From NCBI RefSeq assembly GCF_050947875.1, contig NW_027460335.1, positions 8,013,928 to 8,077,927 on the forward strand: a stretch of 64,000 bases of DNA. Reading direction: 5' to 3'. Origin of the DNA: Dermacentor variabilis. Lineage: Eukaryota; Arthropoda; Arachnida; Ixodida; Ixodidae. A model generated the notes under the pieces. The model made no database searches and was not told the origin of the DNA. It was given only the letters and a program-made list of their open reading frames with translations. Below are positions 21,510-32,420 of this stretch, piece by piece (position 1 is the stretch's first letter; each line of letters opens with the position of its first letter). The translations under genes were made by a program, and so were the position numbers.

Positions 21510-22784
21510 GCTCACAATGCAGCTCGGCCTCCTGTTTGGAAGAAACATTAGGTCGAATGCTCCTATCCAAATACATGTAGAGGGAGAATTCGTTTTTCTC
21601 GGCAACCACTTCCCCAAATTTGATGAGGTTTGTTGCATTTAAAAAAAAAACTTAAATTCTAGTGATTTTTACTTTCGAATTTTCGATTTATGTGGTCAAT
21701 ATTTTATTGAAAAGTGGCAAAAATCGAAAATTTTCAGTACACGGAATAATAAATTTTACAACTCTGTAAATCAGCAATGAAAATTTATATCTCAATTCTG
21801 TCAATTACAAGTAATAGTACATCTACAGCGGACAAAATTGATGTTACACATGAGTCTCAAAAAATTAAGTATTATGGAAATACGGCTTTTGCAGGACCCT
21901 TGTAGATAATATAACGAATTCACGGAAGATAGAAATAGACATATCGAATTTGTCCACTTTGAATGGTGTAATGGATGCCGTCTACAGAACCGCCATATCT
22001 GTTCTTGATGCAGAGCTATTAATTTGGAAACTTCGTGCTTCTATTTTTTTTCGAAGTTTCGAATTTTTCAAAATATTTTAAACAAAGTTCGGGCCCTAAA
22101 TCGAAATTCCGCTTCCAAGAGACACTAGAATTTAAATTACTCTCTAGTTTAACAAATTTCATTAAAAGCGATTCAGGAGTTATCTCAGAAATGCGCTTCT
22201 GCGTTTTGCATGTATCTAAATAGGCCGTGTCGGAGTTGGGCCCGAGCTAAAGCTTCCGCTTAAACAATTTGCCTAGGGATCAAATACATGAATAATAACT
22301 GCTTTGCCATTGCCACAGATGCTGCAAACGAATTCTTTAAGGCTGCGCACTGTCAATACAAGTAAAATATGTATCTTTTCATAAAATATTATACTCGTAT
22401 GTGCCAAAAATTGTGCCCAACATAACGGATGTCAATGCTTACATGCTTTTTTGTCTATTTAGTAAGTAAAGAAAATATCCCACGAACTTTAGAACTACAT
22501 CAGTTTGAAATCAGCAAAGCAGTGCATGCCGCTGATATGAAAAATGTAAAGGCCATGTCATGAACAAGTTGAGGACAAATATTTATTGAAACTTTGTCAT
22601 TCAAGATCCTTGTTTCCATTCTTGTACATATGCAACGGCCTGTGAAAAATCTCAATGACGCTGTCATTTGTTCCAATGTATTACGCAGGACCAGCTGTCA
22701 CCGGTCGTGTATCGTGAGTAATTGCAGCGAAATTATAGTCGCCACAAAGATCACGTACAAAAAGCAGGAGTCCTGCAGAATATA
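21510..22784. other. AT-rich interior of the hAT-like insertion
   Basis: AT-rich sequence with many TTCGAA/TTCGAATTTT motifs and no recognisable coding frame. Confidence 0.5.
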
Positions 22785-22839
22785 CGAAGGCGAGTGAAAT
22801 GAAAGTGAGCCAATGCGAAGATATGACAAACAGGGTACT

Positions 22840-24134
22840 TTATTTAAAAGTAGCCTCCATAAGCAATTAGACATTTGTCCCATTGACTAATGAGTCGCGT
22901 AATTCCGGTCTCATAAAGTTCCTTCGGTTGTTGCTTCAAAACATCTGCAACTGACTTTCACGTCATCGTCCGAGACGAATCTAGTTCACTTGAGCTATCT
23001 TTCTTTTTATTTCGGCTGCCCCAAAATGTGGAAGTCGCAAGGCGACAGGTCTAAGCTGTATGGCGGATGTTGCAGCGTTTCCCGCTTGAATTTTGCCAGT
23101 TTTGTATTAATGGCGTTAGGCTGCTGAGCGCAAGGTCGCAGGATCGAATCCCGGCCACGGTGGCCGCTTTTCGATGAAGGCGAAGCGAAAACACCCGTGT
23201 ACTTAGATTTAGGTGCACGTTAAGGAAACCCAGGTAGCCGAAATTTCCGGAGACTTCCACTACGGCATGCCTTATAATCAGGAAGCGGTTTTGGCACGTA
23301 AAACCCGAAAATTTGATTTTGATTTTTTTAAACTTTTGTATTAACCACATCAGCGACGTGGGGACGGGAATTGTCGTGGAACAAGATGACCCCATTCGTC
23401 AATTTTTCACTTAGTTTGTTCTTGACTGCGACAGGCAGCCCATCCGGCGTTCCACAATAACGGAAATAATTGATAGTCTCTCAAGATTTAGCAAATTCTA
23501 TCAGTAATGGCCCCTGACAATCGAAAAATAAAAGTCAACTACACCTTTCCGGCGAAAATGACGGCCTTTGCTTTCTTTGGGGGTGGTGAATTCGAATGTT
23601 TTCATTGTCAGCTTTGCCGTCGTGTTTCAGGTTCGTAGTAGTGGCACGATGGTTCCTCTCCGATCACAATTGCAGACAAGAAATCGTCACCCTTATTGTG
23701 ATACCGGATAAGATGAGTAAAGGCAGCGCCGAACTTCTCCCTATTCTGGCGGTGGTTCAAAATCATGGGCGTCCATTGCACACACAAGAGCCGATAATCG
23801 AGATGCTCATGAATTATGGCGCGAACCGAACCGTTACTGATGCTGACACGCTCTGCCAGTTCATCGATGCTTATCCTCCATTCTTGTGTCATCAGCTCAT
23901 CAACCTTTGCAATTTTGTTAGGGGTAATTGCACGATGGCTTTGATCCGGTCTGGGATCGTTTTTGCAACTTTCACGTGCTTCTTTGAACCGCATGTTCTA
24001 ACGCTTCACAGTGGCCAATGAAATGAAATGTTCAATGTACACGGCAGCCATACGGTGAGAATTTCTTTTTGGAAAACACTTTCCGCTGTCAAAAACCTCA
24101 CGGCACCACGCTGCTCAACTTCTCGAGCGTCCAT
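22840..24134 (-). pseudogene. mariner transposase, frameshifted and SINE-interrupted
   Basis: The ATG at 24134 opens with MDAREVEQRGAVRFLTAE. The frame 23994-23608 then gives ITPNKIAKVDELMTQEWRIS, an HTH segment (ISNGSVRAIIHEHLDY) and the first catalytic block FLSAIVIGEEPSCHYYEPET. The usual Asp of the GDE motif is Glu there (GEE). The block with the second Asp, LFHDNSRPHVADVV, is at about 23400-23345. The SINE at 23111-23344 interrupts the gene just after it. The third block YSLDLSPCDFHIFG follows at about 23070-23030. The C-terminus reads LYETGITRLISQWDKCLIAY and ends near 22842. Several shifts make it inactive. Confidence 0.85.
23111..23333 (+). repeat. Ruka-type SINE inserted in the mariner transposase
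   Basis: A nearly complete tRNA-derived SINE. The 5' head has box A-like TGGCGTTAGGCTGCTGAG and box B GGATCGAATCCC. The body is GTGCACGTTAAGGAAACC, CTACGGCATGCC, GGTTTTGGCACGTAAAACCC, with a T-rich tail. It is flanked by the exact 11 bp duplication TTTTGTATTAA (23100-23110 and 23334-23344), the mark of LINE-assisted insertion. Confidence 0.9.
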
Positions 24135-24316
24135 TACGTCACGCAACAAGGTTCAACCCAGTGTATGAGCGCATTAAACAACATTTATCCTCACACCTGC
24201 GTGTCACTTTTTTAAATGAGAGTTGCCTGTGTGCTACGCCCCGGCCTTGCAGATAATGAACAGAACCATAATTGCGCAAGGTAGGTAGGCTCACTTTCAT
24301 GTGACTGGCCCTCGTA

Positions 24317-26830
24317 CATTAGAAACTCGAAGATACAATGAAATAAACAAATGCAAAGATACAGCTTGATAAAAGGCAAAAATGTGCCACTGGAAACAAA
24401 GTTCACTTCACGTATGCACAACACCTCGCAACAAGATATCTAAACAACTGTATAAGTCTCTAATAAATGTGCGTAGCTAAGAAAAAGTCACGCTGTATGG
24501 GGAACAAGCGCTGGAGTTTTCACGACGCTCTGCAGCGCACCTCTGGCGGTCAGAATGTGCACAATGCAGCCGCTACCGCGGACGAAAATTGCTACTGGTA
24601 GTGGCGTTGCGTGCCCTGAAAGTCGAAGGAAAACGAAAGGACGCCGACGTTACTGTTGCGTATACAAGTGCCACAACTATGTCGCGATGAGGGAGGATGT
24701 ATCCTTCTGCGTCTAGCTTTCCATCTAAACCCTACGAACAAGAATAGAGACGGCGTTGTATCCAAGCAGTCAGGCGAGCGGAGTAAATTCGCGTCTTGTC
24801 GCCCTGTCAAGCGGTGTCGGGCTAGTTTCTAAATCGAATTTCGCGTGTGTGCTTGGTCTATTCGATAGTTAAGACGGTACGCCGTGGCAGACAGTACCAA
24901 ACAGCAGAATCTGCAGTCGGCATTTCGCCGGAAACAAAATGAGCAATAGCATGCACCATCCGGCATATGTACCAACCATTTTTCTTCGTAATACCACCGC
25001 CAAGCCCCTTCCAACGTCACTGCACCTAGTGAAAGATACGAAAGGTAAATATTATCCATTCATTGCCAAGAATTATGTGGGAAGGAAGCTGCCTTGCAAT
25101 ACGAGTTGTGTGCGCGTACTGCCGGCGCACGCGCGACTAAGCTGCCTATGTGTTTTTAAAAATGCGCATGCGGATGAGGATTTGGCGCTGAGATGCATCT
25201 GCTGAATTCATGTAATTAATGCTAAATGTAGCCAGCGTTGTTACGGATCCGCAGCGGAGCACTCAAACCTTTGCTTGCGCGAGTCAGCTGATGCGATAAA
25301 GTTTTCTTTTCCATTGACTGCTGTGGCGAAGTAACATTAGAATTTTTTATGTCTAGCCAGAGAAGTATGGAATGTCTTCAGGCGAACTAATACTTCCGAA
25401 ACCATAGCGGAGCACGACCGGAACCGTAGCAGCTAGATTTGCGAGGCACCTAGGCGCAACCGATAAAGAAACACACGTGCTCGCCGCGACACACTGTGAA
25501 AAATATATAAAGCTTAAAAGGCTTCTTTCGTCATTTCTTCACTTGATGGCGCCAGCTTCTTTAAGAAAACTGTCCACTTGAAGCGGCGCGAAAACGGAAA
25601 CATACGAACTATATAATACGGCCGCGCACGTGTGTCTCGTCTGGTCGGGAGGCTGGAATATGACGCGTTTCGTCGCCAGGGCGGCGTGCAACGCACTCTT
25701 TTCAACGCGCCGCCTATCCAGCGCTGGTTCTCCATAATGGCTCAAACAGGGCAAATAAACATGTTGCGCAATCACAGATTCACAGAATCCTAGATCCCTC
25801 CCCCATTCCATCCACTCCCCCCGATTTATCGCGGGCTACGGAAAGCGGCGCGCTTGCTCCTGACTTTTCTCCCTTGAGCACACAAGACTGAGCCAGCATC
25901 GTCGGCTCAACCATTCCACCCCCCGCCCCCCCCCCCCCCCACGCTTTCACTCGCACATACAGCATGCGGCGCGTGGTCATGATGTTATCGCCCTTGGACT
26001 TTATGCGGAATATGAGGGCGAGGGTGACCGCAGGAATGCGCCTAGTCTCCATATAATTGCTAACGCAAAAATATAATAAGAGTATCCGGCAGCTGAAGCG
26101 TCTCATGGCCCATTACTTCCCGCAAAAGAAGTAACAAAATAGAATTTTCACCATGCGATAATTCGCTGTACCGCAACATTTTTTTCCCATTTTGTGGGGT
26201 GGGGGCACCGTAGTAAAAAAGAACGCAATGGAAAGTATGTTGGTCACAATCGAATGCCTACTTTGGGCAACTAATGTGGCTATTAAAGGAATATCGAAGA
26301 AAACACGAGACGCTTGGTTCACCAAGAACCATGCGCATACTGCTCGGTATCCTACACTGGCGAGACAAGACTTTTTGGACAGGTTGCGCTCAAGCGAACG
26401 CGGTGCAATCCGTCGAGTTCCCACAGTGATGGCGGCGAGCGACCCTTGTATTTCTCGTCTGCTCGCTAGAAAGCGTCCAAAACTCTGCGAGGCGAAAATA
26501 CACTCGGCCAGAGAAAACCAAACGCGCACCGAAGTGCGCCGCGCGGTGGAAGGGGCAATACGAGAAAAACGCATGCGCTCTGGATGGCTCTGGCAGTCCG
26601 CGGGTAAGAGAGCGAGAACAAAAAAATTGAAGAGACTCAATGTGTCCTCGCGATTAAAAGTCAAAGTAGAAAAAAATAAATAAGAACGTAGTTACCTTGG
26701 CTGGCTTTACTGTCTTCACTGGATGCTCTGGCGCAGGAGAAAAAAAATGTTGATATTCCTTTATGACATGACGGCACGAATGAACCACCACAACGCTTCG
26801 TCTCATCTGGCCCCTCTGCGGGATTTGTCA
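24317..26830. other. Unassigned DNA inside the hAT-like insertion
   Basis: No domain was recognised. Two long frames overlap on opposite strands at 26113-26683 (183 codons minus, 163 codons plus). Neither resembles a known protein, and at most one could be real. A C-rich run lies at 25918-25940. Codon content and motifs give no support for a gene. Confidence 0.35.
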
Positions 26831-27295
26831 ACTTGTCTGATACTGAGTTGATTTGGCTTGTCTCGTTGTATGGCCCGATGTACGACTTTGGAAAAGTTAA
26901 TGAACCCTGGCGTCAAATATTTCTGGGAACATTAAACTTACAAAGTGCCGAAATTGAAAATCGACAGCACAGGTTTGTAAATGTCAATGCACCTTTAACA
27001 CCAAAAGTTTATGAGAACTAGACGTCCTTGAAACTTTGTGCTCGGATGGGCCTGCTTGCGTTATGCGACTCCCGGTGCAAGGGCGTTGCCGGGAAATCCA
27101 GCCCGAGTTCGCAATTTTTGCGGTGAAATGGCTATTCAAGCGCGAAAAAGGCGTTCTAGACAAAATCCAGAATGATTTCCGGTGCCATGGGTAGCTTTTC
27201 GTAGGCGATGCAGGGACAGCACGAAAAAATTTCAGGGGGGGGGCGGGCTCAAGCCCCATAAGACACCCCCCCCCCCTCGCCTGGCTACGCCCCTG

Positions 27296-29204
27296 GGACC
27301 AACCTAAGTCGCAGTCTTTGCTATGCCATTCAAAAGGAAAATATTCAACGTGAACTGTTAGTTGGCAAACGCACGATAAATGGTTTAGCTAAGGCGCAGC
27401 AAGTTAAAGAAAAGCTCCTTCGCGGATTAGACAAAACGCTTGTGTTTCTTTATTTTATAAGGCATACCTTGCTGTAAAGCACAGTGTCAAGGTTAGATGG
27501 AGCTAGAAATTGTGCGAGAAGCCTGATGATGTGAAGCCTCATGAAAGTAATAGCACATATATAAATATAAGAGTCAATAATGTTCCCACGAAAGAGAAAA
27601 GTACTACTTACTTTTTCACGCGTCTGCTTACGGCTCGTTTGAGTAATTTATTTTTAAATATATTTATGTAGGAAAACTTTCAATGGAATGTAGGCAAGTC
27701 CGACTTAGGTGGAAAATTAGTTTACAATAATGGAAATAAGATTACTTCAACTACGCAAAAAGAATCTAGTTAGAAAAGCATCATTCTCACAACGCAATAA
27801 CAAGGAACACCATTACAGTCAATACAAATAAAGCAATATTCAAATGACAGCGCAAAAAAAAAAGATTAAGCACCCGAAGATAATTGTAGTTTGTATACGA
27901 ATCCATTTTAATTGCTGAGTCAGTTCAACTCAAACTGTAAAAAAAGATACAAGAAACCAGATGTTCACCCTAAAGGCGACGCATTATGTGTTATCTTCTG
28001 GGGTTATACATGCCAGAACCACGATGAGTCGTGCCATCGAGAGGGACTTCGGATTAACTTCTGGAATATTTACACGTCACTATTTTCGTGCGCCAAATGG
28101 TCCCGGCTACCACCACTTGCCTTCGCTGTGGTTGCAACGTTGACCATCTCCGCAACTGTCCTGGTTACGGGACACCGTCTACTACTGCGCATGCCGCTCT
28201 CTGTCGCAATATTGTATTCGCCTGATACTGGAATTGGTTCCAGCATGTGCGATCCTTTTTACCCAAAATCATCGTGTAAGTACCTGCACTAAATGAGAAT
28301 AATCGATCCTAATATTTATCGTGGCTTTCAACATTGTCTGAACTCCAGCGATATGGCTTCAAGACAATATATGTATAAAAAGTCGCATACATCTCTTGGT
28401 AAACATGATCAGTCACCTTTTCCGCTACCCCGTAGCCTCGCTGAAGAACAGGTCCGTGCCTCCCGCGTGCCTACATCGACCAATCTTAACGTCATTTACA
28501 AGTGCTTGCTTAGCATAATTGCTTTTTCCCGTGAAGCTGACGAAGAAGTTGCCAAGAAGTGTAATGATACGTAAGTTCAGAAGGAAATTGCTAAAACTGC
28601 CGTTTATTTGTTCGTGTTGCACAACGTTGGTAGCTGCGATGCACTCTGCAGCGAATAATGCCGTCTATTGAAAGCGAAAGCTAGCAGCGTCATCTGTACA
28701 GCTGTCCCCAGAATTTCGCAATAATACTTTGACCTCGTCCTGTGAAGTGTTTTCTCTGCGGTTCTCTGAGCAGAACAACGTAACCACCATCCTTTGTTAC
28801 GCTTTCGAAACCGCATTCCTGGAGTCCACTGCCCCGCGTTGGACTAACTTGTGAGAGTGGTCCAACTCGTGTAACGTTGGACCAATTTTGACATTTAGAC
28901 ATATATTTCTGCCCGGTGCACGATACACTATGTAGACGGAATATCGCCAGCCGACGTTATTCAGTCTACACATTATAGACGGCATGAAAAAGCTCAGCAG
29001 AATTGTCGTACTGGGTTTTTTGAAATAGGTCCCTGACATTTTGTGAATTTATGTAGTGGACCAGAGATTGTTGCCCACAGATTGGAGACTAAAGCCGTGC
29101 TTGAAAATAGGGAGCGAACTGTTTCTCAACACTGCCGGCAAAAACACCGTTTTATTTTGCTTTACGAAAAAGGTAGGGCTAAGAGGACCATTCAAATTTT
29201 ACAT
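27296..29204 (+). repeat. R repeat copy 1, right part
   Basis: It resumes at GGACCAACCTAAGTCGCAG and runs collinear with 45351-48861 (minus the RTE insertion) and with 60260-61835. Shared landmarks are ATATTCAACGTGAACTGTTA, TCTGGAATATTTACACGTCA and TGCTTAGCATAATTGCTTTT. The site where copy 2 has the RTE insertion (around 28507-28521) is empty here. The right end passes directly into the Gypsy-B LTR start TGTTACGGTGCATTTG. Small open frames inside have no recognisable product. Confidence 0.85.
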
Positions 29205-29328
29205 TGTTACGGTGCATTTGAACAGGACCCTGCCGGCACGAGAGAGACGAAGGGGAAGTGGTAGACTTTTTACAAGGCTGCGAGTTTACCACCAATTTTT
29301 TATTCTGCAAATAGTTATACATTCGTAA
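29205..29328 (+). repeat. Gypsy-B short LTR, copy 1
   Basis: It starts TGTTACGGTGCATTTGAACA and ends before TTTGGTGGAGTTCCGGGGTA, a stretch repeated at 49021. The same LTR-like sequence is at 48862-49023, also directly before gag. The polyadenylation motif expected near GTGAGTTTACC has decayed. The borders are by eye. Confidence 0.5.
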
Positions 29329-29589
29329 TATTTGGTGGAGTTCCGGGGTAACGACTCAGAACTGAGCTTCGCAGTGACCGCCGCCTCGGTTCTTCACAAC
29401 TGTCATTGAATAAGCTGCCTGGGTCGGCAACGCGCGCTCCGATTGCGTAGGCTCTCGTACTCACGCTTCCGCGTGACCTCCCGGGAGCCTTCTTTTTCAC
29501 CGGTGGTGCCGACGTCGACGACTGGCTGTAGATGTATGACCGGGTGAGCAGCCACAACAAATGGGATTCCACAGTGATTCTGGCTAGCA

Positions 29590-30171
29590 TTATTTTTATT
29601 TGGCTGGAACAGCGCTTGTATGGTTCAAAACCATGAGACTGAACGGCTTGTCTGGGGACATGCTATCAGAAGCAGTCATACCTCTTCCGAAAACCATTGG
29701 GTGGGAAGGTCTCGCCAAGGAAGAGTTGCCACCAGGAGCTCAAACGTCCACCGATGGTTACGTCGCATACAAGTCATCCTGGCACTCTGCCGCAATGCAG
29801 ACGCTAAAATGCCCGAGTCTGAAAAACCCAGGCATGTCTTAAAGGCCTCGTTGATGACGCCTTCAATCTTCTAATTTGTAGGAACTGTACTTGGATTAAT
29901 GACCTTATCACGGAGTTCAACTGTTTCGAGGAGGTCAAAAGACGTCGTATCAGCACGGCTTCCCAAGATGGCTGCAACATCCTCTTCCGAAAACCGACAG
30001 GACTCTCCAGCGCGGCAGCAGCAGCAGCCTTCAGAGCAGCTGACGAAGATTGTGCACGGTGAGCTGGATGCCATGTGTGCTGCGGCTCTCTGCCCAGCTG
30101 TCAACGATACATGCACTCCTATGGTGTTCAAAAATATCGTGCGTCGAAACAGAACCCGTATCACGTATTAG
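29590..30171 (+). pseudogene. Gypsy-B gag fragment, copy 1
   Basis: Plus-strand frames read VLKASLMTPSIF / VLKGLVDDAFNLL-type residues, then CRNCTWINDLITEFNCFEEV and KRRRIS. They match the block at 49520-49660 in the longer copy. The following PAARQQQQPSEQLTKIVHGE and LDAMCAAALCP parallel the linker seen near 49720. Two or more frameshifts are present. The fragment ends at 30171 with no protease or RT. Confidence 0.6.
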
Positions 30172-30460
30172 GGAACAGGGTAGGCAAAATTTCCGAAAAA
30201 ATCGATTTCCTTGTGTAATTTAAAATCTATATTCTTCCCTTAACATGGTCCAGTGTTTCATTTGCGCGCTCGTGAAATATTTACCTCAAAGTCAACATTT
30301 TTCGATACCTCGGCAGCATCCAGCCACGCCTCCTTTGACACATGCTCGGGATCTGTGCCTCTCCTAAACTGAAAAAGAAAATTTTTCAACGCCTATTTTT
30401 TGTCACGTTTAGCGGAATGGCTTTCACTCATCTGGCAACAGTGAAAACCTCGCTAGCACA
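30172..30460. other. Spacer without gene
   Basis: Nothing recognisable between the Gypsy-B fragment and the first MITE. Confidence 0.5.
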
Positions 30461-30468
30461 TTTCACGT

Positions 30469-31093
30469 CATAGAGTTTCCTACAAAATTACTAGAGGGAA
30501 CTCTGGCGCTAGTGTCTACGTGAGCTACAATGGGAGCGGTTGTCCCAGCATGGGAATTATGGGAAGTACATGGATTTGCCTAAACTTCGTCCTTTTTGGC
30601 TTCAAACGGCTTTGTGACTTAGTAAACTCGTCATTTTCAACAGTTTATTGCGTAATAAATAATTAAATAAACATCATTAAAATTGCCCGACTGCAGGATT
30701 CGAACACAGGGACTCTAGTACAGAAGCCTGATATTGAAACCATTAAGCCACAAATGCATGTATCGACAAGCGAATGAAACGCACTTATGAATTTATCGCG
30801 GGCATGCCAGTGAGACGCTTGGTGCGTTTCGATTTGGGCACATAAACAAGCTCAATCATTGCAATTAATAGCAATTGTACGCGTTCCCCGGCGTCTTCTA
30901 CACTTCGAAGAATATAGATTGCGCTGAAATATACGACAATAAGATTTATATAGCGTAATATACAAAGCCACAAGAACGTTTGAATCCACAAGCACGAAGA
31001 TCAGACAAATCCATGTACTTCCCATCATTCCCATGGTAGGACAACGACTGCAGCGCCAGAGTTCCCTCTAGTAATTTTGTAGGAAACTCTATG
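30469..31093. mobile_element. Fold-back MITE 1 (625 bp, 8 bp target duplication)
   Basis: Long terminal inverted repeats begin CATAGAGTTTCCTACAAAAT on both ends (30469 forward, 31093 reverse). They extend inward for over 100 bp, including ATTACTAGAGGGAACTCTGG and GGGAAGTACATGGATTTG. The flanks are the exact 8 bp repeat TTTCACGT (30461-30468, 31094-31101). It has no transposase. The 8 bp duplication suggests hAT-family mobilisation. Confidence 0.9.
30690..30766 (-). repeat. tRNA-like segment inside MITE 1
   Basis: The minus strand reads TGGCTTAATGGTTTC (box A-like), then TGTGTTCGAATCC (box B). The spacing suits a Pol III promoter, but the cloverleaf stems do not pair well, so this is tRNA-derived repeat DNA and not a tRNA gene. 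Confidence 0.5.
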
Positions 31094-31110
31094 TTTCACG
31101 TAGCCGAACG

Positions 31111-31734
31111 CATAGAGTTTCTCACTATAACACCTAGAGGGTAATCTGGCTCCACCGTCTATGGGAGTTTCTTAAGGGGGCACCGTGCCGTCATGGGAAT
31201 GACGGTATATGTGTCTGCGAGGCTCGTGTTGGCTGGTATTGTAAGAGGCTTCGTCTAAAACGTGGATATGGCTACGCAAATAACGCGTTCTCAAAGTAAA
31301 ATCTTCATAAAATGTTTCCATTCACGCATATTACATCTTTACTCACCCACAATGCATGACCAAGCGAAGAAAAGCAAGAACAGACGACCAACACTTTCAA
31401 AGCGAGCGCGAACCTTGTCGTCTGTCCTCCAACTCTAGCGGCCCGCTGATACTTTTTACGTAACATGTAGTCGTACACGCAATAACAAGTTCTCATAGTT
31501 AAACAAAACACGTTTTCGCGTAATAATAAAGCTAAAACAGCTTTTGACGTGCTGTTTTAGTAGAAAATGAATCATTGTGACAGACGGAACGGTACTTGCC
31601 AAGCGCGTCTTCAAGGTGTCATGTCTCTACGAGAACGATGCCAATCCGAAGTCACAATATACTGGCATTCCCATGCATACCACAGCGCAGCAGCGCCAGA
31701 TTTCCCTCTAGGTAATGTAGTCAGAAACTCTATG
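31111..31734. mobile_element. Fold-back MITE 2 (624 bp), related to MITE 1
   Basis: The ends are again CATAGAGTTTCT in inverted orientation (31111 and 31734), with inner CACCTAGAGGGTAATCTGG and, inverted, CCAGATTTCCCTCTAGG. The flanks GCCGAACG (31103-31110) and GCCAAGCG (31735-31742) look like a diverged 8 bp duplication. Only 17 bp separate it from MITE 1. Confidence 0.8.
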
Positions 31735-32081
31735 GCCAAGCGAATCCTAAGAAGCAGCTGGATTACTCGCCACGCGCGGCGTTTTGCTCGTGCTTCGGCG
31801 TGTTTTCGCGGACGATCGAATTTGTTTATACTTTATTGCTGGTTATTTAGCGGTAATGCAATGACGAAGCCAAATAAGTGCTTTAATAAACGTCTCTTCC
31901 ACGTAACCGGCGTAAGTGGACCTCCAATGACAGCAATTCTCCGTAACACAATTCAGGAGTGGGCGCCGCGGCCACCACGTGCGCGTCTGCATCGAAGCTA
32001 TCGCACTCAGCGGAACGCTTGAAGGACTTAAAGCCGGTGTTTCAGCAGCTCTCATAGAATGAGCTTCTCTAGAAAAGTCTC

Positions 32082-32420
32082 CATGGAAAAACTCAGAACG
32101 CGAATGAGGCGTTTAACAACGTTGTATGGGAGCGCGCTCCGAAGAATGTTTTTCTTGGCCTCAAGACGCTGAAAATAGCGACAATGGATGCTTTGATAAC
32201 ATTTAATGATGGCAGCGTTGCTCGAGCCGACATTTTGAGGTCGTTCGGAGTTTCTCCAGGACGGTTCACAGTCCAGTGGTTGCGTGAAGATCACCGGCGG
32301 CGACTGTACTTTGCCGAGAGGGCTATACGACTGGTCACTAAGGGGGCCCGCAAAACAAGGCAGCTAGCACAGAAAAGAAGTGTTGATGATGGAGGGGACT
32401 ACCAGGCCTGTGCCTATTGA
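32082..32420 (+). pseudogene. C-terminal fragment of a tick repeat-encoded protein (possibly MULE-type)
   Basis: The frame from 32082 to the stop at 32418-32420 reads NANEAFNNVVWERAPKNVFL, LKTLKIATMDALITFNDGSV, then RFTVQWLREDHRRRLYFAER. The NxNE..N..VW...PK block followed by a FNDG segment and a basic tail resembles the ends of dispersed proteins I associate with tick transposons, perhaps Mutator-like. No catalytic residues are included, and the 5' part is missing or frameshifted. The family assignment is tentative. Confidence 0.4.

Larger units (their letters stand above)
22785..24314 (-). mobile_element. mariner-type DNA transposon (about 1.3 kb plus inserted SINE)
   Basis: The terminal inverted repeats are about 27-29 bp with four mismatches. 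The left end at 22785 reads CGAAGGCGAGTGAAATGAAA; the right end, on the opposite strand from 24314, reads CGAGGGCCAGTCACATGAAA. Both continue GTGAGCC. TA flanks each end (22783-22784, 24315-24316), the standard mariner target duplication. Subtracting the SINE and its duplicated target leaves 1296 bp, the usual size for mariner. It encodes a decayed transposase on the minus strand. Confidence 0.9.
21470..27295. mobile_element. hAT-like insertion, 5826 bp, with 8 bp target-site duplication
   Basis: The ends are imperfect inverted repeats: CAGTGGCGTATCCAG at 21470 and, on the opposite strand from 27295, CAGGGGCGTAGCCAG. Each is followed inward by a G tract (13 G at 21496-21508; C11 at 27266-27276). 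The insertion is flanked by the exact 8 bp repeat GGACCAAC (21462-21469 and 27296-27303). Removing it restores the R repeat sequence seen uninterrupted near 39895 and 60240. An 8 bp duplication with CAG..CTG ends fits the hAT superfamily. No hAT transposase is recognisable inside; the interior holds a mariner and unassigned DNA. It is either a non-autonomous element or a badly decayed one. Confidence 0.8.
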
